The notes under the pieces were generated by a model. That model saw only the letters and a list, made by a program, of their open reading frames with translations, did no database searches and had not been told where the DNA came from. From Bosea sp. OAE506 (GTDB lineage: Bacteria; Pseudomonadota; Alphaproteobacteria; Rhizobiales; Beijerinckiaceae), in the NCBI RefSeq assembly GCF_040546595.1, contig NZ_JBEPOB010000001.1, forward strand, positions 4,651,001-4,715,000: DNA of 64,000 nt, read 5' to 3'. Below, in pieces: positions 35,067 to 43,799 of the stretch. Positions within the stretch are counted from its first letter, which is position 1; each line of letters starts with the position of its first letter. A program made the translations under genes and the position numbers.

Positions 35067-36119
35067 TTACCCGCCGAAGACGAGTTTCGCCGCGCAGGCG
35101 TCGATGCCGGGCGGCGCCGCCCGGAAACGCTTCTGCGCCATCCGGATCATGTCGCCGCGATGGCGCGGGCTCCCGACATAGCGGTTCTGGGGGATCACCG
35201 CATCGAGGGGCGTATGGAGATAGGCCTGTGCGTCGGCACCGCCCGTCAACGACCAGAGCGTTTCCACGCAACTGTCGAGGGCCTGTTCACAGGACGCCGT
35301 GCAGAATTGCCGGACGGCGGCGGCCTCGGGCGCCGTGGTCAGGAGGGTGCGTGCCGTAGCCAGCGCCCGGTCGCGGGCCGGCTCGGATGCGCTCCTGACA
35401 CGGGTGTTGCCTTCGGCCAGAAGACGCCCCTGCCGCAGGACGCGGCCTACGAGACTCGCCGCCTCGGGCACGGAGATGCCGACACCGAGGTCCGGGTCCG
35501 CGCTGAAGAACAGCATCTGCTGGAGGCTGCCGCTCCATTCCGGCGCAAAGGCCTGCGCAATAACCCCACGCAGGCGCCGCTCGACATCCGGCGTGGGCGG
35601 GGTCGGATAGGCGACCCGCCACAGGCGCAGGGCGGCGCCCCGCCAGACCAGAGCGCGCAACTCGTCGGGAATTTCCGTCTGTCGGTCGCTTTCGGCGAGC
35701 GAGGACGGGTTCTGGTTGAAGGCCATGGCCAACGCGCTGCGCGCGGCATCGCTCTGGCCCAGCGCCATCAGGGGCCAGGGGTTGCTCTTCTGCTGGGCCT
35801 CGACGAACGCCTCCGCCAGGGGCCGGCGAGCCGTGACGCCCGCAAGCCAGCTCTCGCCGGAGAGACCGCCCGGCCGGCGCAGCAACGCGATGCGCTGCGC
35901 GCGCTCCAGCCCCAGCACATAGGGCCCCTCCCAGGCACGGGGCTCGATGACACCCAAGGCCAGCATCGCATCGTCATCGCCGGACTGGGCCAGGGCCGAC
36001 AGGGCGGGCAGCGCCTTGGCGTCATCATCGGCGAGCCAGGCGGCGATCGCATCATCCAGCGTCGCGGCACGCGCGGCGAAGGCCGCGACCATCAGGACCA
36101 GAACCAGCATGATGCGCAT
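35067..36119 (-). CDS. secreted protein of unknown function
   Basis: A 350-residue exported protein, with signal peptide about 1-19 (MRIMLVLVLMVAAFAARA). The mature part is helical, Ala/Leu-rich and reminiscent of SEL1/TPR solenoids (ALPALSALAQSGDDDAMLALGVIEP in the first repeat, residues about 34-58), and the second half has four Cys (residues about 275-325) that may form disulphides. I do not recognise a family. The ATG at 36119 was chosen because the signal peptide starts there and GGGGG precedes it; a start at 36146 is possible. Confidence 0.6.
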   Translation of the reverse strand: MRIMLVLVLMVAAFAARAATLDDAIAAWLADDDAKALPALSALAQSGDDDAMLALGVIEPRAWEGPYVLGLERAQRIALLRRPGGLSGESWLAGVTARRPLAEAFVEAQQKSNPWPLMALGQSDAARSALAMAFNQNPSSLAESDRQTEIPDELRALVWRGAALRLWRVAYPTPPTPDVERRLRGVIAQAFAPEWSGSLQQMLFFSADPDLGVGISVPEAASLVGRVLRQGRLLAEGNTRVRSASEPARDRALATARTLLTTAPEAAAVRQFCTASCEQALDSCVETLWSLTGGADAQAYLHTPLDAVIPQNRYVGSPRHRGDMIRMAQKRFRAAPPGIDACAAKLVFGG

Positions 36120-36224
36120 GAGACGGCCCCCTGTGGTTATGTTCACTCCGCAGCGTCGCCAGATCGCAGACGAGATTACGGAGGGGGGCCTGTAGCGGCA
36201 ACAGGCGCTGCCGCCCGCCGCCCC

Positions 36225-37229
36225 TTACCGCAGCAGCGTCGGCTTGACCCACCACCCCGCCTGCTCTTGCGCCAGCGCCCTCCCCGCTGCGGCGCTCTGG
36301 CGGCAGTCGTCAAAGAGCGCGAAGCAGGTCGCGCCCGAGCCGGACATGCGGGCGAGGCGGCAGCCCGGCTGGGCACGCAGGGCGTCGAGCACGGTGTCGA
36401 TGACGGGGGCGACGCGGCGGGCGGGGGCTTCGAGATCGTTGCCGGCGGCGCTGAGGGCGGCGATCAGGGCGGCTCGGGTCGCGTTCGTCCCATACGAGCC
36501 CTCATCCTGAGGAGCCATGTCGTCAGACAGGGCGTCTCGAAGGATGCTCCAGATGTCTCCGGAGCCTTCCGGACCATCCTTCGAGACGCCGCTGCGCGGC
36601 TCCTCAGGATGAGCGCTCGTTTCTGGAAGGCTCGAATGGAGTGGATGGCGCTGCCCCGGCTTCAGGCCCAGCGCCCTGAATACCGGCGCGGTCTCGACCG
36701 GCACGCCGGGATTGACCAGCAGCGCAAAGAGCGGCGGCTGGGTGAGTGGGGGCCCGAGGCGCTCGCCGATGCCGGTCATGATGCGGGCGCGGGAGGCAAG
36801 GCAGACGGGCACGTCGGCGCCGGTTTTGGCAGCCGCCCGCAGCAGCGCGGGGTCGTCAGGAGACAGCCCGTTCAAACGGGCGAGCAGGCGCAGCGCGGCG
36901 GCCGCATCGGCCGAACCGCCGCCGATGCCCGACGCCACCGGCAGCCGCTTGACGAGGTGGAAGGCGCCGCTGCGCAGCGGGCCGGTCTCGGCTTCGAGCG
37001 CGCGCGTCGCGCGCAGGATCAGGTTGGAGTCGTCGACCGGTAGCCCCTGCCCGCGCGGACCGTCGATGGTGAGGGTCAGCTGCGGGCCGGGCGCTAGCGA
37101 GAGTGCGTCGCCCGTGCCGGCGAATGCAACGAAGCTTTCGAGCTCGTGATAGCCATCCGCGCGGCGGCCGAGCACGCGCAGGGTCAGGTTGATCTTGGCG
37201 CGGGCGCGGGTGGTCAGCGGTGCTGGCAT
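36225..37229 (-). CDS. ispE: 4-diphosphocytidyl-2-C-methyl-D-erythritol kinase, with in-frame repeat insertion
   Basis: A 334-residue GHMP kinase of the MEP isoprenoid pathway. It opens [23 protein letters not shown] (described by place, residues 7-29), has the ATP loop [19 protein letters not shown] (near 95) and the C-terminal [12 protein letters not shown] (near 295). It is about 40 residues longer than typical IspE: residues about 206-243 are encoded by a palindromic repeat (36501-36613) that elsewhere in the window is intergenic. The kinase motifs on both sides stay in frame. It overlaps nothing and lies 46 bases downstream of the TPR gene. Confidence 0.93.
   Translation of the reverse strand: MPAPLTTRARAKINLTLRVLGRRADGYHELESFVAFAGTGDALSLAPGPQLTLTIDGPRGQGLPVDDSNLILRATRALEAETGPLRSGAFHLVKRLPVASGIGGGSADAAAALRLLARLNGLSPDDPALLRAAAKTGADVPVCLASRARIMTGIGERLGPPLTQPPLFALLVNPGVPVETAPVFRALGLKPGQRHPLHSSLPETSAHPEEPRSGVSKDGPEGSGDIWSILRDALSDDMAPQDEGSYGTNATRAALIAALSAAGNDLEAPARRVAPVIDTVLDALRAQPGCRLARMSGSGATCFALFDDCRQSAAAGRALAQEQAGWWVKPTLLR
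36501..36613. repeat. palindromic element inserted in frame inside ispE
   Basis: Outer arms CTCATCCTGAGGAGCC (36501-36516) and GGCTCCTCAGGATGAG (36598-36613) are perfect 16-bp complements. Inner arms GGCGTCTCGAAGGATG (36531-36546) and CATCCTTCGAGACGCC (36575-36590) are also perfect over 16 bp. The same CTCATCCTGAG and CATCCTTCGAGACGC words recur in the intergenic copy at 56246-56360. The whole element is open in the ispE frame. Confidence 0.9.
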
Positions 37230-37275
37230 ATCAGCGAAGCTGTCGAGGCAACCGTCCGAAGCGAGAGCGGCAGCG

Positions 37276-39066
37276 TCAGCCGCCGTCCTTCTTGGGCTCG
37301 GCCGGGTCCTTCGGCTCGACGGCGTTGGCGGAGGGACCATCCTCCAGGCCGCGCTCGATCTTGCGCTTGATCTTGGCGAGATCCTCGGGCTCGGGATTGA
37401 GGTCGCGAGCGTGGTTCCACTGGAAACCGGCCTCGAGACGGCGCCCGACCTTCCAGTAGACGTCGCCGAGATGGTCGTTGATCACTGGGTCGGAGGGGCG
37501 CATCTCGACGGCGCGCTCAAGCTCGCGCAGCGCCTCGGGATAGCGGCCGAGGCGATAATAGGCCCATCCGAGCGAATCGATGATGTAGCCGTCGCGCGGG
37601 CGCAGCTCGACGGCGCGCCGCAGCATCTCCAGCGCCTCGTCGAGCTTGAGATGCTGGTCGACCAGCGAATAGCCGAGATAGTTCAGCACAAGCGCGCGCT
37701 CGCGGCCCAGAGGCTCGGGCAGGAGTTCCAGCGCTTTGCGCAGATCGGCCTCGGCCTCCGGCCAGCGCTTAATGCGCTCGCGGGCGATGCCGCGGAAATA
37801 GAACAGATCCCAGTTGGCCCGACCCGGCGAGGCGAGCTTGCCGATCGCCTTGTCGTAGGTGGCCGCGGCCTCCTCGAACATCTTGCGCGAGCGATAGATG
37901 TTGCCGAGCGCCGAGAGCGCGTCGATGTCGTCCGGCCGCTCGGCGATCAAGGCGCTGAGATGCTTCACCGCCTCCTCGGGCTTGCCGAGGTTCTCCAGCG
38001 CCAGACCGGCCTGGATCTCGGCATTGGGCCGCAGCGGCGAGCTCGCCGGCATCTTCTCGTAGACGGCGACGGCGTCCTCCGGCTGGCGCGCGCGCTCCAG
38101 GATGTCGCCCAGCGTCAGGATAGCGAGGTCATGATTGGGGTCGAGATAGATGGCGAGACGCAGATAAAGCAGCGCCGCCGCCTCGTCGCCCTGGCGGTTG
38201 CCCGCGCTGGCGAGGCCGTAGAGCACTTCCGCGGCGCCCTGCTGGGCATTGCCGACCTGGCGGGGCGGCACCTGCCTGGCGGCCACCTTGGCGAGGCCGT
38301 CGCGGACGATCGGGTGGTTGGGCAGCAGCCGGTCGAACTCGGAATAGGTCGTGGCCGCGCCGTCGAAATCACCGTTGCGGGCCTGCATCTTCGCCCAGAG
38401 ATCGACGAGCCGCAGCGTCGTCTTCTCCGATTCATAGGCGCTCTTCAGGCGCTTCTCGCCATCGGCCTTGCGGCCGGCAGCATCGAGGATGAGGCCGGCA
38501 TGATAATCGCGGAAGAGGTTGTAGGAGGGTTCGCCGCGCAGCCGCTCCAGCGTCTCGATGGCGCGGGTTGCCTGGCCCGAGCCGAGCTGCGACCAGGCGG
38601 AGAGCAGCGTCGCGGTGATGTCGGCCGCACGGCCGCGGCCGCCGCGCTGCAGATGGTTGCGGGCGGTCTGGTAGTTCTTCTGCTTCAGCGCGCGGATGCC
38701 GATGGCGAGCTGGGCAAGGCCGTTGGAAGGATCGCGCTGGATCAGCTTGTCGGCGGCGCGGAAGGCGTCGGGCATCGCGCCATCGGCAAGGAAAGCGACG
38801 AAGGCGCGCTCGAGCAGGTCGTTGTTTTGCGGATCGCCCTTGATCGCCTCGCGCAGGAAGACGGAGGCGGCGCCGAGGTCCCGCCCCGCACCGGCGACGA
38901 TGGCGGCGAGATAGTTGCCCTCCAGGCTCTCGGCGGTGTCGAGCTGATCGGTGGCGCGCGTCGTCGCCCCCTGGGCGGCCGCGCCGACGGGCAGGGCCAG
39001 GAGCAACGCCAAGGCAGCGGCCGTGATCGGGCCACGGCGGTTCAATCCAGATCCCACGACTGCCAT
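37276..39066 (-). CDS. TPR-repeat periplasmic protein
   Basis: A 596-residue protein with an N-terminal signal or anchor (about residues 14-31) and at least ten TPR units along the rest; clear ones include [27 protein letters not shown] (near 375-402, by place), [27 protein letters not shown] and [24 protein letters not shown] (near 495-535). It ends with a charged Glu/Lys/Pro tail. Similar proteins sit beside ispE in many rhizobia; partner proteins are unknown. The start is uncertain among ATGs at 39066 and 39093 and a GTG at about 39054. Confidence 0.8.
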   Translation of the reverse strand: MAVVGSGLNRRGPITAAALALLLALPVGAAAQGATTRATDQLDTAESLEGNYLAAIVAGAGRDLGAASVFLREAIKGDPQNNDLLERAFVAFLADGAMPDAFRAADKLIQRDPSNGLAQLAIGIRALKQKNYQTARNHLQRGGRGRAADITATLLSAWSQLGSGQATRAIETLERLRGEPSYNLFRDYHAGLILDAAGRKADGEKRLKSAYESEKTTLRLVDLWAKMQARNGDFDGAATTYSEFDRLLPNHPIVRDGLAKVAARQVPPRQVGNAQQGAAEVLYGLASAGNRQGDEAAALLYLRLAIYLDPNHDLAILTLGDILERARQPEDAVAVYEKMPASSPLRPNAEIQAGLALENLGKPEEAVKHLSALIAERPDDIDALSALGNIYRSRKMFEEAAATYDKAIGKLASPGRANWDLFYFRGIARERIKRWPEAEADLRKALELLPEPLGRERALVLNYLGYSLVDQHLKLDEALEMLRRAVELRPRDGYIIDSLGWAYYRLGRYPEALRELERAVEMRPSDPVINDHLGDVYWKVGRRLEAGFQWNHARDLNPEPEDLAKIKRKIERGLEDGPSANAVEPKDPAEPKKDGG

Positions 39067-39345
39067 TCTCCTTCGGTCTGCCGTCGCGCGCATTCCGCGG
39101 CAGACGTGGTCGGTGACGCGCGACCGTGACCGCTTCGCGTAAGCTGGCAAGATGGCCGTTTCCAGGCGGGCGGGCAAGCCTCGCGGCGGCCGGAGGGGCC
39201 CGCGCCGTAGCCTGAAGGCCACAGTGCGGCAAAACCATGCGATGACGCAGCGTCGGCCAGTTTTCGTTGTCGATACGGTAGGGTTTCGTCGGCTATTGTC
39301 TGCCGTCGTCTTTTCCATCACGACGATTCGAACAGGATCTTTCTC

Positions 39346-39453
39346 ATGAAGAAGCTCGTTCTCAGCGTTGCCGCTGTCGCTCTGCTCGCCGGCTTCGCCG
39401 CCGGTTGCGCCCAGCCCGAGAAGCCGGCTCCGGCCGTCGTCCGCAAGGGCTGA
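39346..39453 (+). CDS. 35-residue lipoprotein, entericidin-like size
   Basis: A very short gene: MKKLVLSVAAVALLAGFAAG followed by Cys21 and AQPEKPAPAVVRKG. The signal and lipobox (FAAGC) are typical of a lipoprotein, leaving a mature part of 15 residues. CAGGA lies 10 bases before the ATG and a strong terminator follows 34 bases after the stop. Its role is unknown; size and lipobox resemble entericidins and similar small envelope lipoproteins. Confidence 0.75.
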   Translation: MKKLVLSVAAVALLAGFAAGCAQPEKPAPAVVRKG

Positions 39454-39486
39454 TCGTCTTCGCGCCGGCTGCGGCCGGCGTCGAGC

Positions 39487-39521
39487 AAAAGGGGGCGCGC
39501 CAGCCGGCACGCCCCCTTTTT
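39487..39521. terminator. strong terminator between the small lipoprotein and ETF-QO genes
   Basis: An 11-bp stem, AAAAGGGGGCG (39487-39497) and CGCCCCCTTTT (39510-39520), then T. It has A-runs and T-runs on both sides, so it can stop transcription from both convergent genes. Confidence 0.85.
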
Positions 39522-39548
39522 CATATCCGGCTGCGACGAGCGGCCGCG

Positions 39549-41228
39549 TCACATATTCGCGTAGCCCGGCCCCCCGCCGCCCTCGGGAACCGTCCAGGTG
39601 ATGTTCTGGGCCGGATCCTTGATGTCGCAGGTTTTGCAGTGGACGCAGTTCTGCGCGTTGATCACGAAGCGCGGCTCGGTCTTCGCCTCGGCATCCTTGT
39701 AGACAACCTCGTAGACGCCGGCCGGGCAGTAGAGCCGCGCGGGCTCGCCATAGAGCGGCAGGTTCTTCTCGATCGGGATCGACGGGTCGGTCAGCTTGAG
39801 ATGTGCCGGCTGGTCTTCCTCGTGATTGGTCGAGGACAGGAAGACCGAGGAGAGCTTGTCGAAGGAGATCTTGCCGTCGGGCTTCGGGTAGACGATCGGC
39901 GTGACCTCGCTCAGCAGCTTCAGCGTCGCATGGTCGGGCTTGCCATGCTTCAGCGTGCCGAAGGGCGACCAGCCGAAGAGCTGGTTCAGCCACATGTCGA
40001 TGCCGCCCAGCCCGATGCCGAGCATCGTGCCGTATTTCGACCAGAGCGGCTTGACGTTGCGCACCGGCTTGAGATCGGCGCCGATGGGCCCGTCGCGCCA
40101 CTCGTTCTCGATCTCGACGACCTCGTCATGGGAGCGGCCTGCGGCCAGCGCCTGCAACAGCTTCTCGGCCGCGAGCATGCCCGAGGTGATGGCGTTGTGG
40201 CTGCCCTTGATGCGCGGGACGTTGACGAAGCCGGCCGAGCAGCCGATCAGCGCGCCGCCCGGGAAGGTCAGCTTCGGTACCGACTGCCAGCCGCCCTCGG
40301 TGATCGCGCGCGAGCCGTAGGAAAGGCGCTTGCCGCCCTCGAACAGGTCGCGGATCAGCGGGTGGGTCTTGAAGCGCTGGAACTCGTCGAAAGGCGAGAG
40401 CGTCGGGTTCTGGTAGTTGAGATGGACGACGAAGCCGACCGAAACCAGGTTGTCGTCGAAATGATAGAGGAAGGAGCCACCCCCGGTGGAGCCGTCGAGC
40501 GGCCAGCCGAAGGAGTGCTGGACCCGGCCCTTGACGAATTTCTCCGGCTTGACCTGCCAGATCTCCTTGAGGCCGATGCCGTATTTCTGCGGCTCACGGC
40601 CGGCGTCGAGGCCGTATTTGCGAATCGCGATCTTGGCGAGCGAGCCGCGCACGCCCTCGCCCAGCAGGGTGTAGCGGCCGCGCAGCTCCATGCCGCGGGT
40701 GAAGCGCTCCGACACGGTGCCGTCCTTGGCGATGCCCATGTCGCCGGTGGCGACGCCGACGACGGCGCCGGCCTCGTCGAACAGCAGTTCAGCGGCGGCG
40801 AAGCCCGGATAGATCTCGACGCCCAGCGCCTCGGCGCGGGCCGCCAAGTACTTCGTCACCAGCCCCAGCGAGCCGACGAAATTGCCGTGATTGTTCATCA
40901 GCTTGGGCATGCCGATATTAGGCAGCCGGATGCCGTTGGGCTCTGTCAGGAAGTAGAAGACGTCCTCGCTGACCTCGGTGGTCAGAGGGCGGGCTTCGTC
41001 CTGGCGCCAGTCTGGCAGCAGCGCGTCGAGGCCCGAGGGGTCGATCACCGCACCCGACAGGATGTGCGCGCCGACCTCGGCGCCCTTCTCGACCACGACG
41101 ACGGAGACGTTCTCGTCGAGCTGCTTCAGCCGGATCGCCGCCGCAAGGCCGGCCGGCCCCGCACCGACGATGACGACGTCGTAGTCCATGCTCTCGCGGG
41201 GTTCGGCCCGTGCCTGCTCGAGATCCAT
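39549..41228 (-). CDS. electron transfer flavoprotein-ubiquinone oxidoreductase
   Basis: A 559-residue inner-membrane-associated flavoprotein that passes electrons from ETF (fatty acid and amino acid oxidation) to ubiquinone. The FAD loop is DVVIVGAGPAGLAAAIRL (near residue 17), and the 4Fe-4S ligands are in LYCPAGVYEV and NCVHCKTCDI near the C-terminus. GGAGGG lies 6 bases before the ATG at 41228, favouring it over 41291. An 18-bp AT-rich palindrome (41293-41310) stands 65 bases upstream. No etfAB genes are present in the window. Confidence 0.96.
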   Translation of the reverse strand: MDLEQARAEPRESMDYDVVIVGAGPAGLAAAIRLKQLDENVSVVVVEKGAEVGAHILSGAVIDPSGLDALLPDWRQDEARPLTTEVSEDVFYFLTEPNGIRLPNIGMPKLMNNHGNFVGSLGLVTKYLAARAEALGVEIYPGFAAAELLFDEAGAVVGVATGDMGIAKDGTVSERFTRGMELRGRYTLLGEGVRGSLAKIAIRKYGLDAGREPQKYGIGLKEIWQVKPEKFVKGRVQHSFGWPLDGSTGGGSFLYHFDDNLVSVGFVVHLNYQNPTLSPFDEFQRFKTHPLIRDLFEGGKRLSYGSRAITEGGWQSVPKLTFPGGALIGCSAGFVNVPRIKGSHNAITSGMLAAEKLLQALAAGRSHDEVVEIENEWRDGPIGADLKPVRNVKPLWSKYGTMLGIGLGGIDMWLNQLFGWSPFGTLKHGKPDHATLKLLSEVTPIVYPKPDGKISFDKLSSVFLSSTNHEEDQPAHLKLTDPSIPIEKNLPLYGEPARLYCPAGVYEVVYKDAEAKTEPRFVINAQNCVHCKTCDIKDPAQNITWTVPEGGGGPGYANM

Positions 41229-41292
41229 ACCGCCCTCCGAAAACCTGCGCTCCAGCCGTACTGCGAAGACCGAGCGCCGGCTCAAACCCAAT

Positions 41293-41310
41293 TAGTTTAT
41301 ATATAAACTA
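41293..41310. promoter_or_regulatory. perfect 18-bp palindromic operator before ETF-QO
   Basis: TAGTTTATATATAAACTA is its own reverse complement. In such GC-rich DNA an all-but-two A/T 18-bp palindrome is conspicuous. It lies 65 bases upstream of ETF-QO and 122 before the UDG gene. Perfect palindromes of this size are typical of TetR or MarR regulators; which one is not known. Confidence 0.75.
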
Positions 41311-41431
41311 TCGACGCCGCAGCGACAAGGCGGAGCGGGCGACAGACTGGAAACCCTCTATCCAAGCGCACGGTTCAATTTGCAACCGCGGCGGCTCGCG
41401 AAGCGCGGTGCCGGCGTGCTAGACAGGCGCG

Positions 41432-42247
41432 ATGTCCCTCACCGCCGCGCCCGATCCTGCCGAGCTCGTCGCCTGGTATGCCGAAATGGGCATCACCGAG
41501 GCGCTGGACGAAGTCACGCATGACCATTTCGCCGCGCCTGTGGCCAGCGAACCGACACGGCCGCGACCGGTCCTGCCGCCGCGCGCGGGCCAGCCGGCTC
41601 TGGTCGCCGTGCGTCCCAACGCCGCCGCCGCGACCGCCCCCGACGACGCCGCCCTGAGCGCGCGCAGCCTGGCTCAGGAGGCCGCGACGCTGGAGGCGCT
41701 GAAGGAGGCGCTGGCCCGTTTCGAGGGCTGCGCGCTGAAGGCTACCGCCAAGAGCCTCGTCTTCGCCGACGGCAATTCGAACGGACGCGTCATGATCGTC
41801 GGCGAAGCGCCGGGCGCGGATGAAGACCGCATCGGCCTGCCTTTCGTCGGGCGCTCGGGGCAATTGCTCGACCGGATGCTCGCCGCCATCGGGCTTAGCC
41901 GCAAGGACGACGTCTACATCGCCAATCTGCTGCCCTGGCGGCCGCCCGGCAACCGCACGCCGACGCCGCAGGAGGTGGCGATCTGCCTGCCCTTCATCCA
42001 GCGCCAGATCCAGCTCGCCGACCCCGACATCCTGTTGTGCATCGGCGGGCCCTCCGCCCAGGGACTGCTCGGCCTCTCGGGCATCCTGGCCTCGCGCGGC
42101 AAATGGCAGGAATACGACACGGGCACGCGGCGCATCCCCGCGATGGCGACGCTGCACCCGGCCTATCTGCTGCGCCAGCCCTTGCAGAAGCGCCTCGCCT
42201 GGCGGGACATGCGGGCGCTGAAGGCGGCCTTGGACAAAGCGCCCTAG
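41432..42247 (+). CDS. family-4-like uracil-DNA glycosylase lacking two iron-sulfur Cys
   Basis: A 271-residue UDG. Motif A is GEAPGADEDRIGLPFVGRSG (residues 124-143... 124 onward) and the DNA-binding motif is THPAYLLR-like (TLHPAYLLRQP, near 240). NLLPWRPPGNRTPTPQE follows at about 165-181. Family 4 enzymes hold a 4Fe-4S cluster by CxxC, a Cys in the V-x-K-C-RPP segment, and one more Cys. Here C100 is kept but its partner position is Lys103, and the second is Trp169; C185 remains. The variant probably has no cluster. The N-terminal 80 residues are an Ala/Pro-rich extension. It is divergent from ETF-QO. Confidence 0.85.
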   Translation: MSLTAAPDPAELVAWYAEMGITEALDEVTHDHFAAPVASEPTRPRPVLPPRAGQPALVAVRPNAAAATAPDDAALSARSLAQEAATLEALKEALARFEGCALKATAKSLVFADGNSNGRVMIVGEAPGADEDRIGLPFVGRSGQLLDRMLAAIGLSRKDDVYIANLLPWRPPGNRTPTPQEVAICLPFIQRQIQLADPDILLCIGGPSAQGLLGLSGILASRGKWQEYDTGTRRIPAMATLHPAYLLRQPLQKRLAWRDMRALKAALDKAP

Positions 42248-42355
42248 GGCGCGGGTGCAGATGGATCATGCGGGCGGGCGAAAACAGGCGTAGTCTTGGC
42301 GCAGTCGGCCCCCGGCGAATCCCGGATCGGCCGCGCTGACGGACGGAGAACGGCC

Positions 42356-43786
42356 ATGGTGATCGACGCCTTCCTGCTCTCGCGCATCCAATTCGCCTTC
42401 ACCGTCTCCTTCCACATCGTCTTTCCGGCCTTCACGATCGGGCTCTCGGCCTATATCGCGACGCTGCTGGGGCTCTGGCTCAAGACCGGCGACGTCAAGT
42501 TCCACACGCTTGCGCGGTTCTGGACCAAGATCTTCGCTGTCTCCTTCGCGATGGGCGTGGTCTCCGGCATCGTGCTCTCCTACCAGTTCGGCACGAACTG
42601 GAGCCGGTTCTCGCAGGTGGTCGGCAACGTCATCGGCCCGATCATCGGCTACGAGGTCCTGACCGCCTTCTTCCTCGAAGCCTCCTTCCTCGGCGTGATG
42701 CTGTTCGGCTGGAAGCGCGTGCCGCCCTGGTTGCATTTCATGTCCGCCTGCATCGTCGCCGGCGGCACGGCGCTGTCGGGATTCTGGATCCTCTCCGCCA
42801 ACAGCTGGATGCAGTACCCGACCGGCCATGAGATGCGCGACGGCATCGCCTATCCGGTCGACTGGCTGCAGATCATCTTCAACCCGACCTTCCCGATGCG
42901 CTTCATGCACATGATGACGGCGGCCTATCTGACGACCGCCTTCGTCGTGCTGGCGACTGGCGCGCGCCATCTGCTCGTCGGACACCGCACCGAATCGGCG
43001 CGCACCATGGTGCGCATGGCGATCCTGATGATCGCGCTGACCGCGCCGCTACAGGCGGTGATCGGCCACCGGCATGGCGAGGACACCGCCAAGTACCAGC
43101 CGGCCAAGCTCGCCGCGATCGAGGCGCATTGGGATTCCTCCAAGCCCGCACCGCTGGTGCTGTTCGCCTGGCCGGACGAGGAGAAGGGCATCAACCGCTT
43201 CGAGATTTCCATCCCGGGCGTTGCCAGCCTGGTCACCCATGGCAGCATGGATGCGCTCTTCCCGAGCCTGAACGACTTCGCCGTGCACGACCGGCCGCCG
43301 GTCAAGATCCCCTTCTTCGGCTTCCGGATCATGGTCGGCATCGGCTTCTTCATGATCGCCTTCGGCTGGTTCGGCGCCTGGCTGTGGTGGAAGGGCCGTG
43401 TCTTCGAGGAGCGGCGCTGGCTCTGGGTGGCGCAATACACCTGGCCGCTCGGCTTCATGGCGATCCTGGCCGGCTGGTTCGTCACCGAGGTCGGGCGCCA
43501 GCCCTGGATCGCCACCGGCGTACTGCGTTCCAAGGACGCGATCTCGCCGGTCACGGCAGGGCAGGTCGCGATTTCACTGGCGCTCTTCGTCTGCGTCTAC
43601 TGCGTCGTGTTCTCGGCCGGTGTGCTGCTGATCAACCGGCTGATCGACAAGGGGCCGGACGCGATCACGCTGCAGGACCCGCCCGAGCAGCCCTCGCAGC
43701 GGCCGCTCAAGGCGGCGCAGGCACCCGCTTCCGACCTATTCGGCGACGGGCGCCCCGGCGACGACCGCATCCAGCCGGCGAGCTGA
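42356..43786 (+). CDS. cytochrome bd-type quinol oxidase subunit I (CioA/CydA)
   Basis: A 476-residue inner-membrane oxidase subunit with about nine helices. It has the CydA opening LSRIQFAFTVSFHIVFPAFTIG with the first haem His, the central GRQPWIATGVLRSKDAISPV (near 381-400) and a short Q-loop region. At 476 residues it is shorter than E. coli CydA (522), as are cyanide-insensitive CioA enzymes. GGAGAACGGCC precedes the ATG. It reduces O2 with ubiquinol and is induced at low oxygen in many species. It pairs with the next gene; no cydDC or cydX is seen. Confidence 0.95.
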   Translation: MVIDAFLLSRIQFAFTVSFHIVFPAFTIGLSAYIATLLGLWLKTGDVKFHTLARFWTKIFAVSFAMGVVSGIVLSYQFGTNWSRFSQVVGNVIGPIIGYEVLTAFFLEASFLGVMLFGWKRVPPWLHFMSACIVAGGTALSGFWILSANSWMQYPTGHEMRDGIAYPVDWLQIIFNPTFPMRFMHMMTAAYLTTAFVVLATGARHLLVGHRTESARTMVRMAILMIALTAPLQAVIGHRHGEDTAKYQPAKLAAIEAHWDSSKPAPLVLFAWPDEEKGINRFEISIPGVASLVTHGSMDALFPSLNDFAVHDRPPVKIPFFGFRIMVGIGFFMIAFGWFGAWLWWKGRVFEERRWLWVAQYTWPLGFMAILAGWFVTEVGRQPWIATGVLRSKDAISPVTAGQVAISLALFVCVYCVVFSAGVLLINRLIDKGPDAITLQDPPEQPSQRPLKAAQAPASDLFGDGRPGDDRIQPAS

Positions 43787-43799
43787 GGAGAGACCCGCG

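Noticed and set aside
35010-39129. Two long plus-strand frames over the secreted unknown, ispE and the TPR gene
   Set aside because: Antisense shadows of ispE, the TPR gene and the secreted protein; the minus frames carry kinase and TPR motifs.
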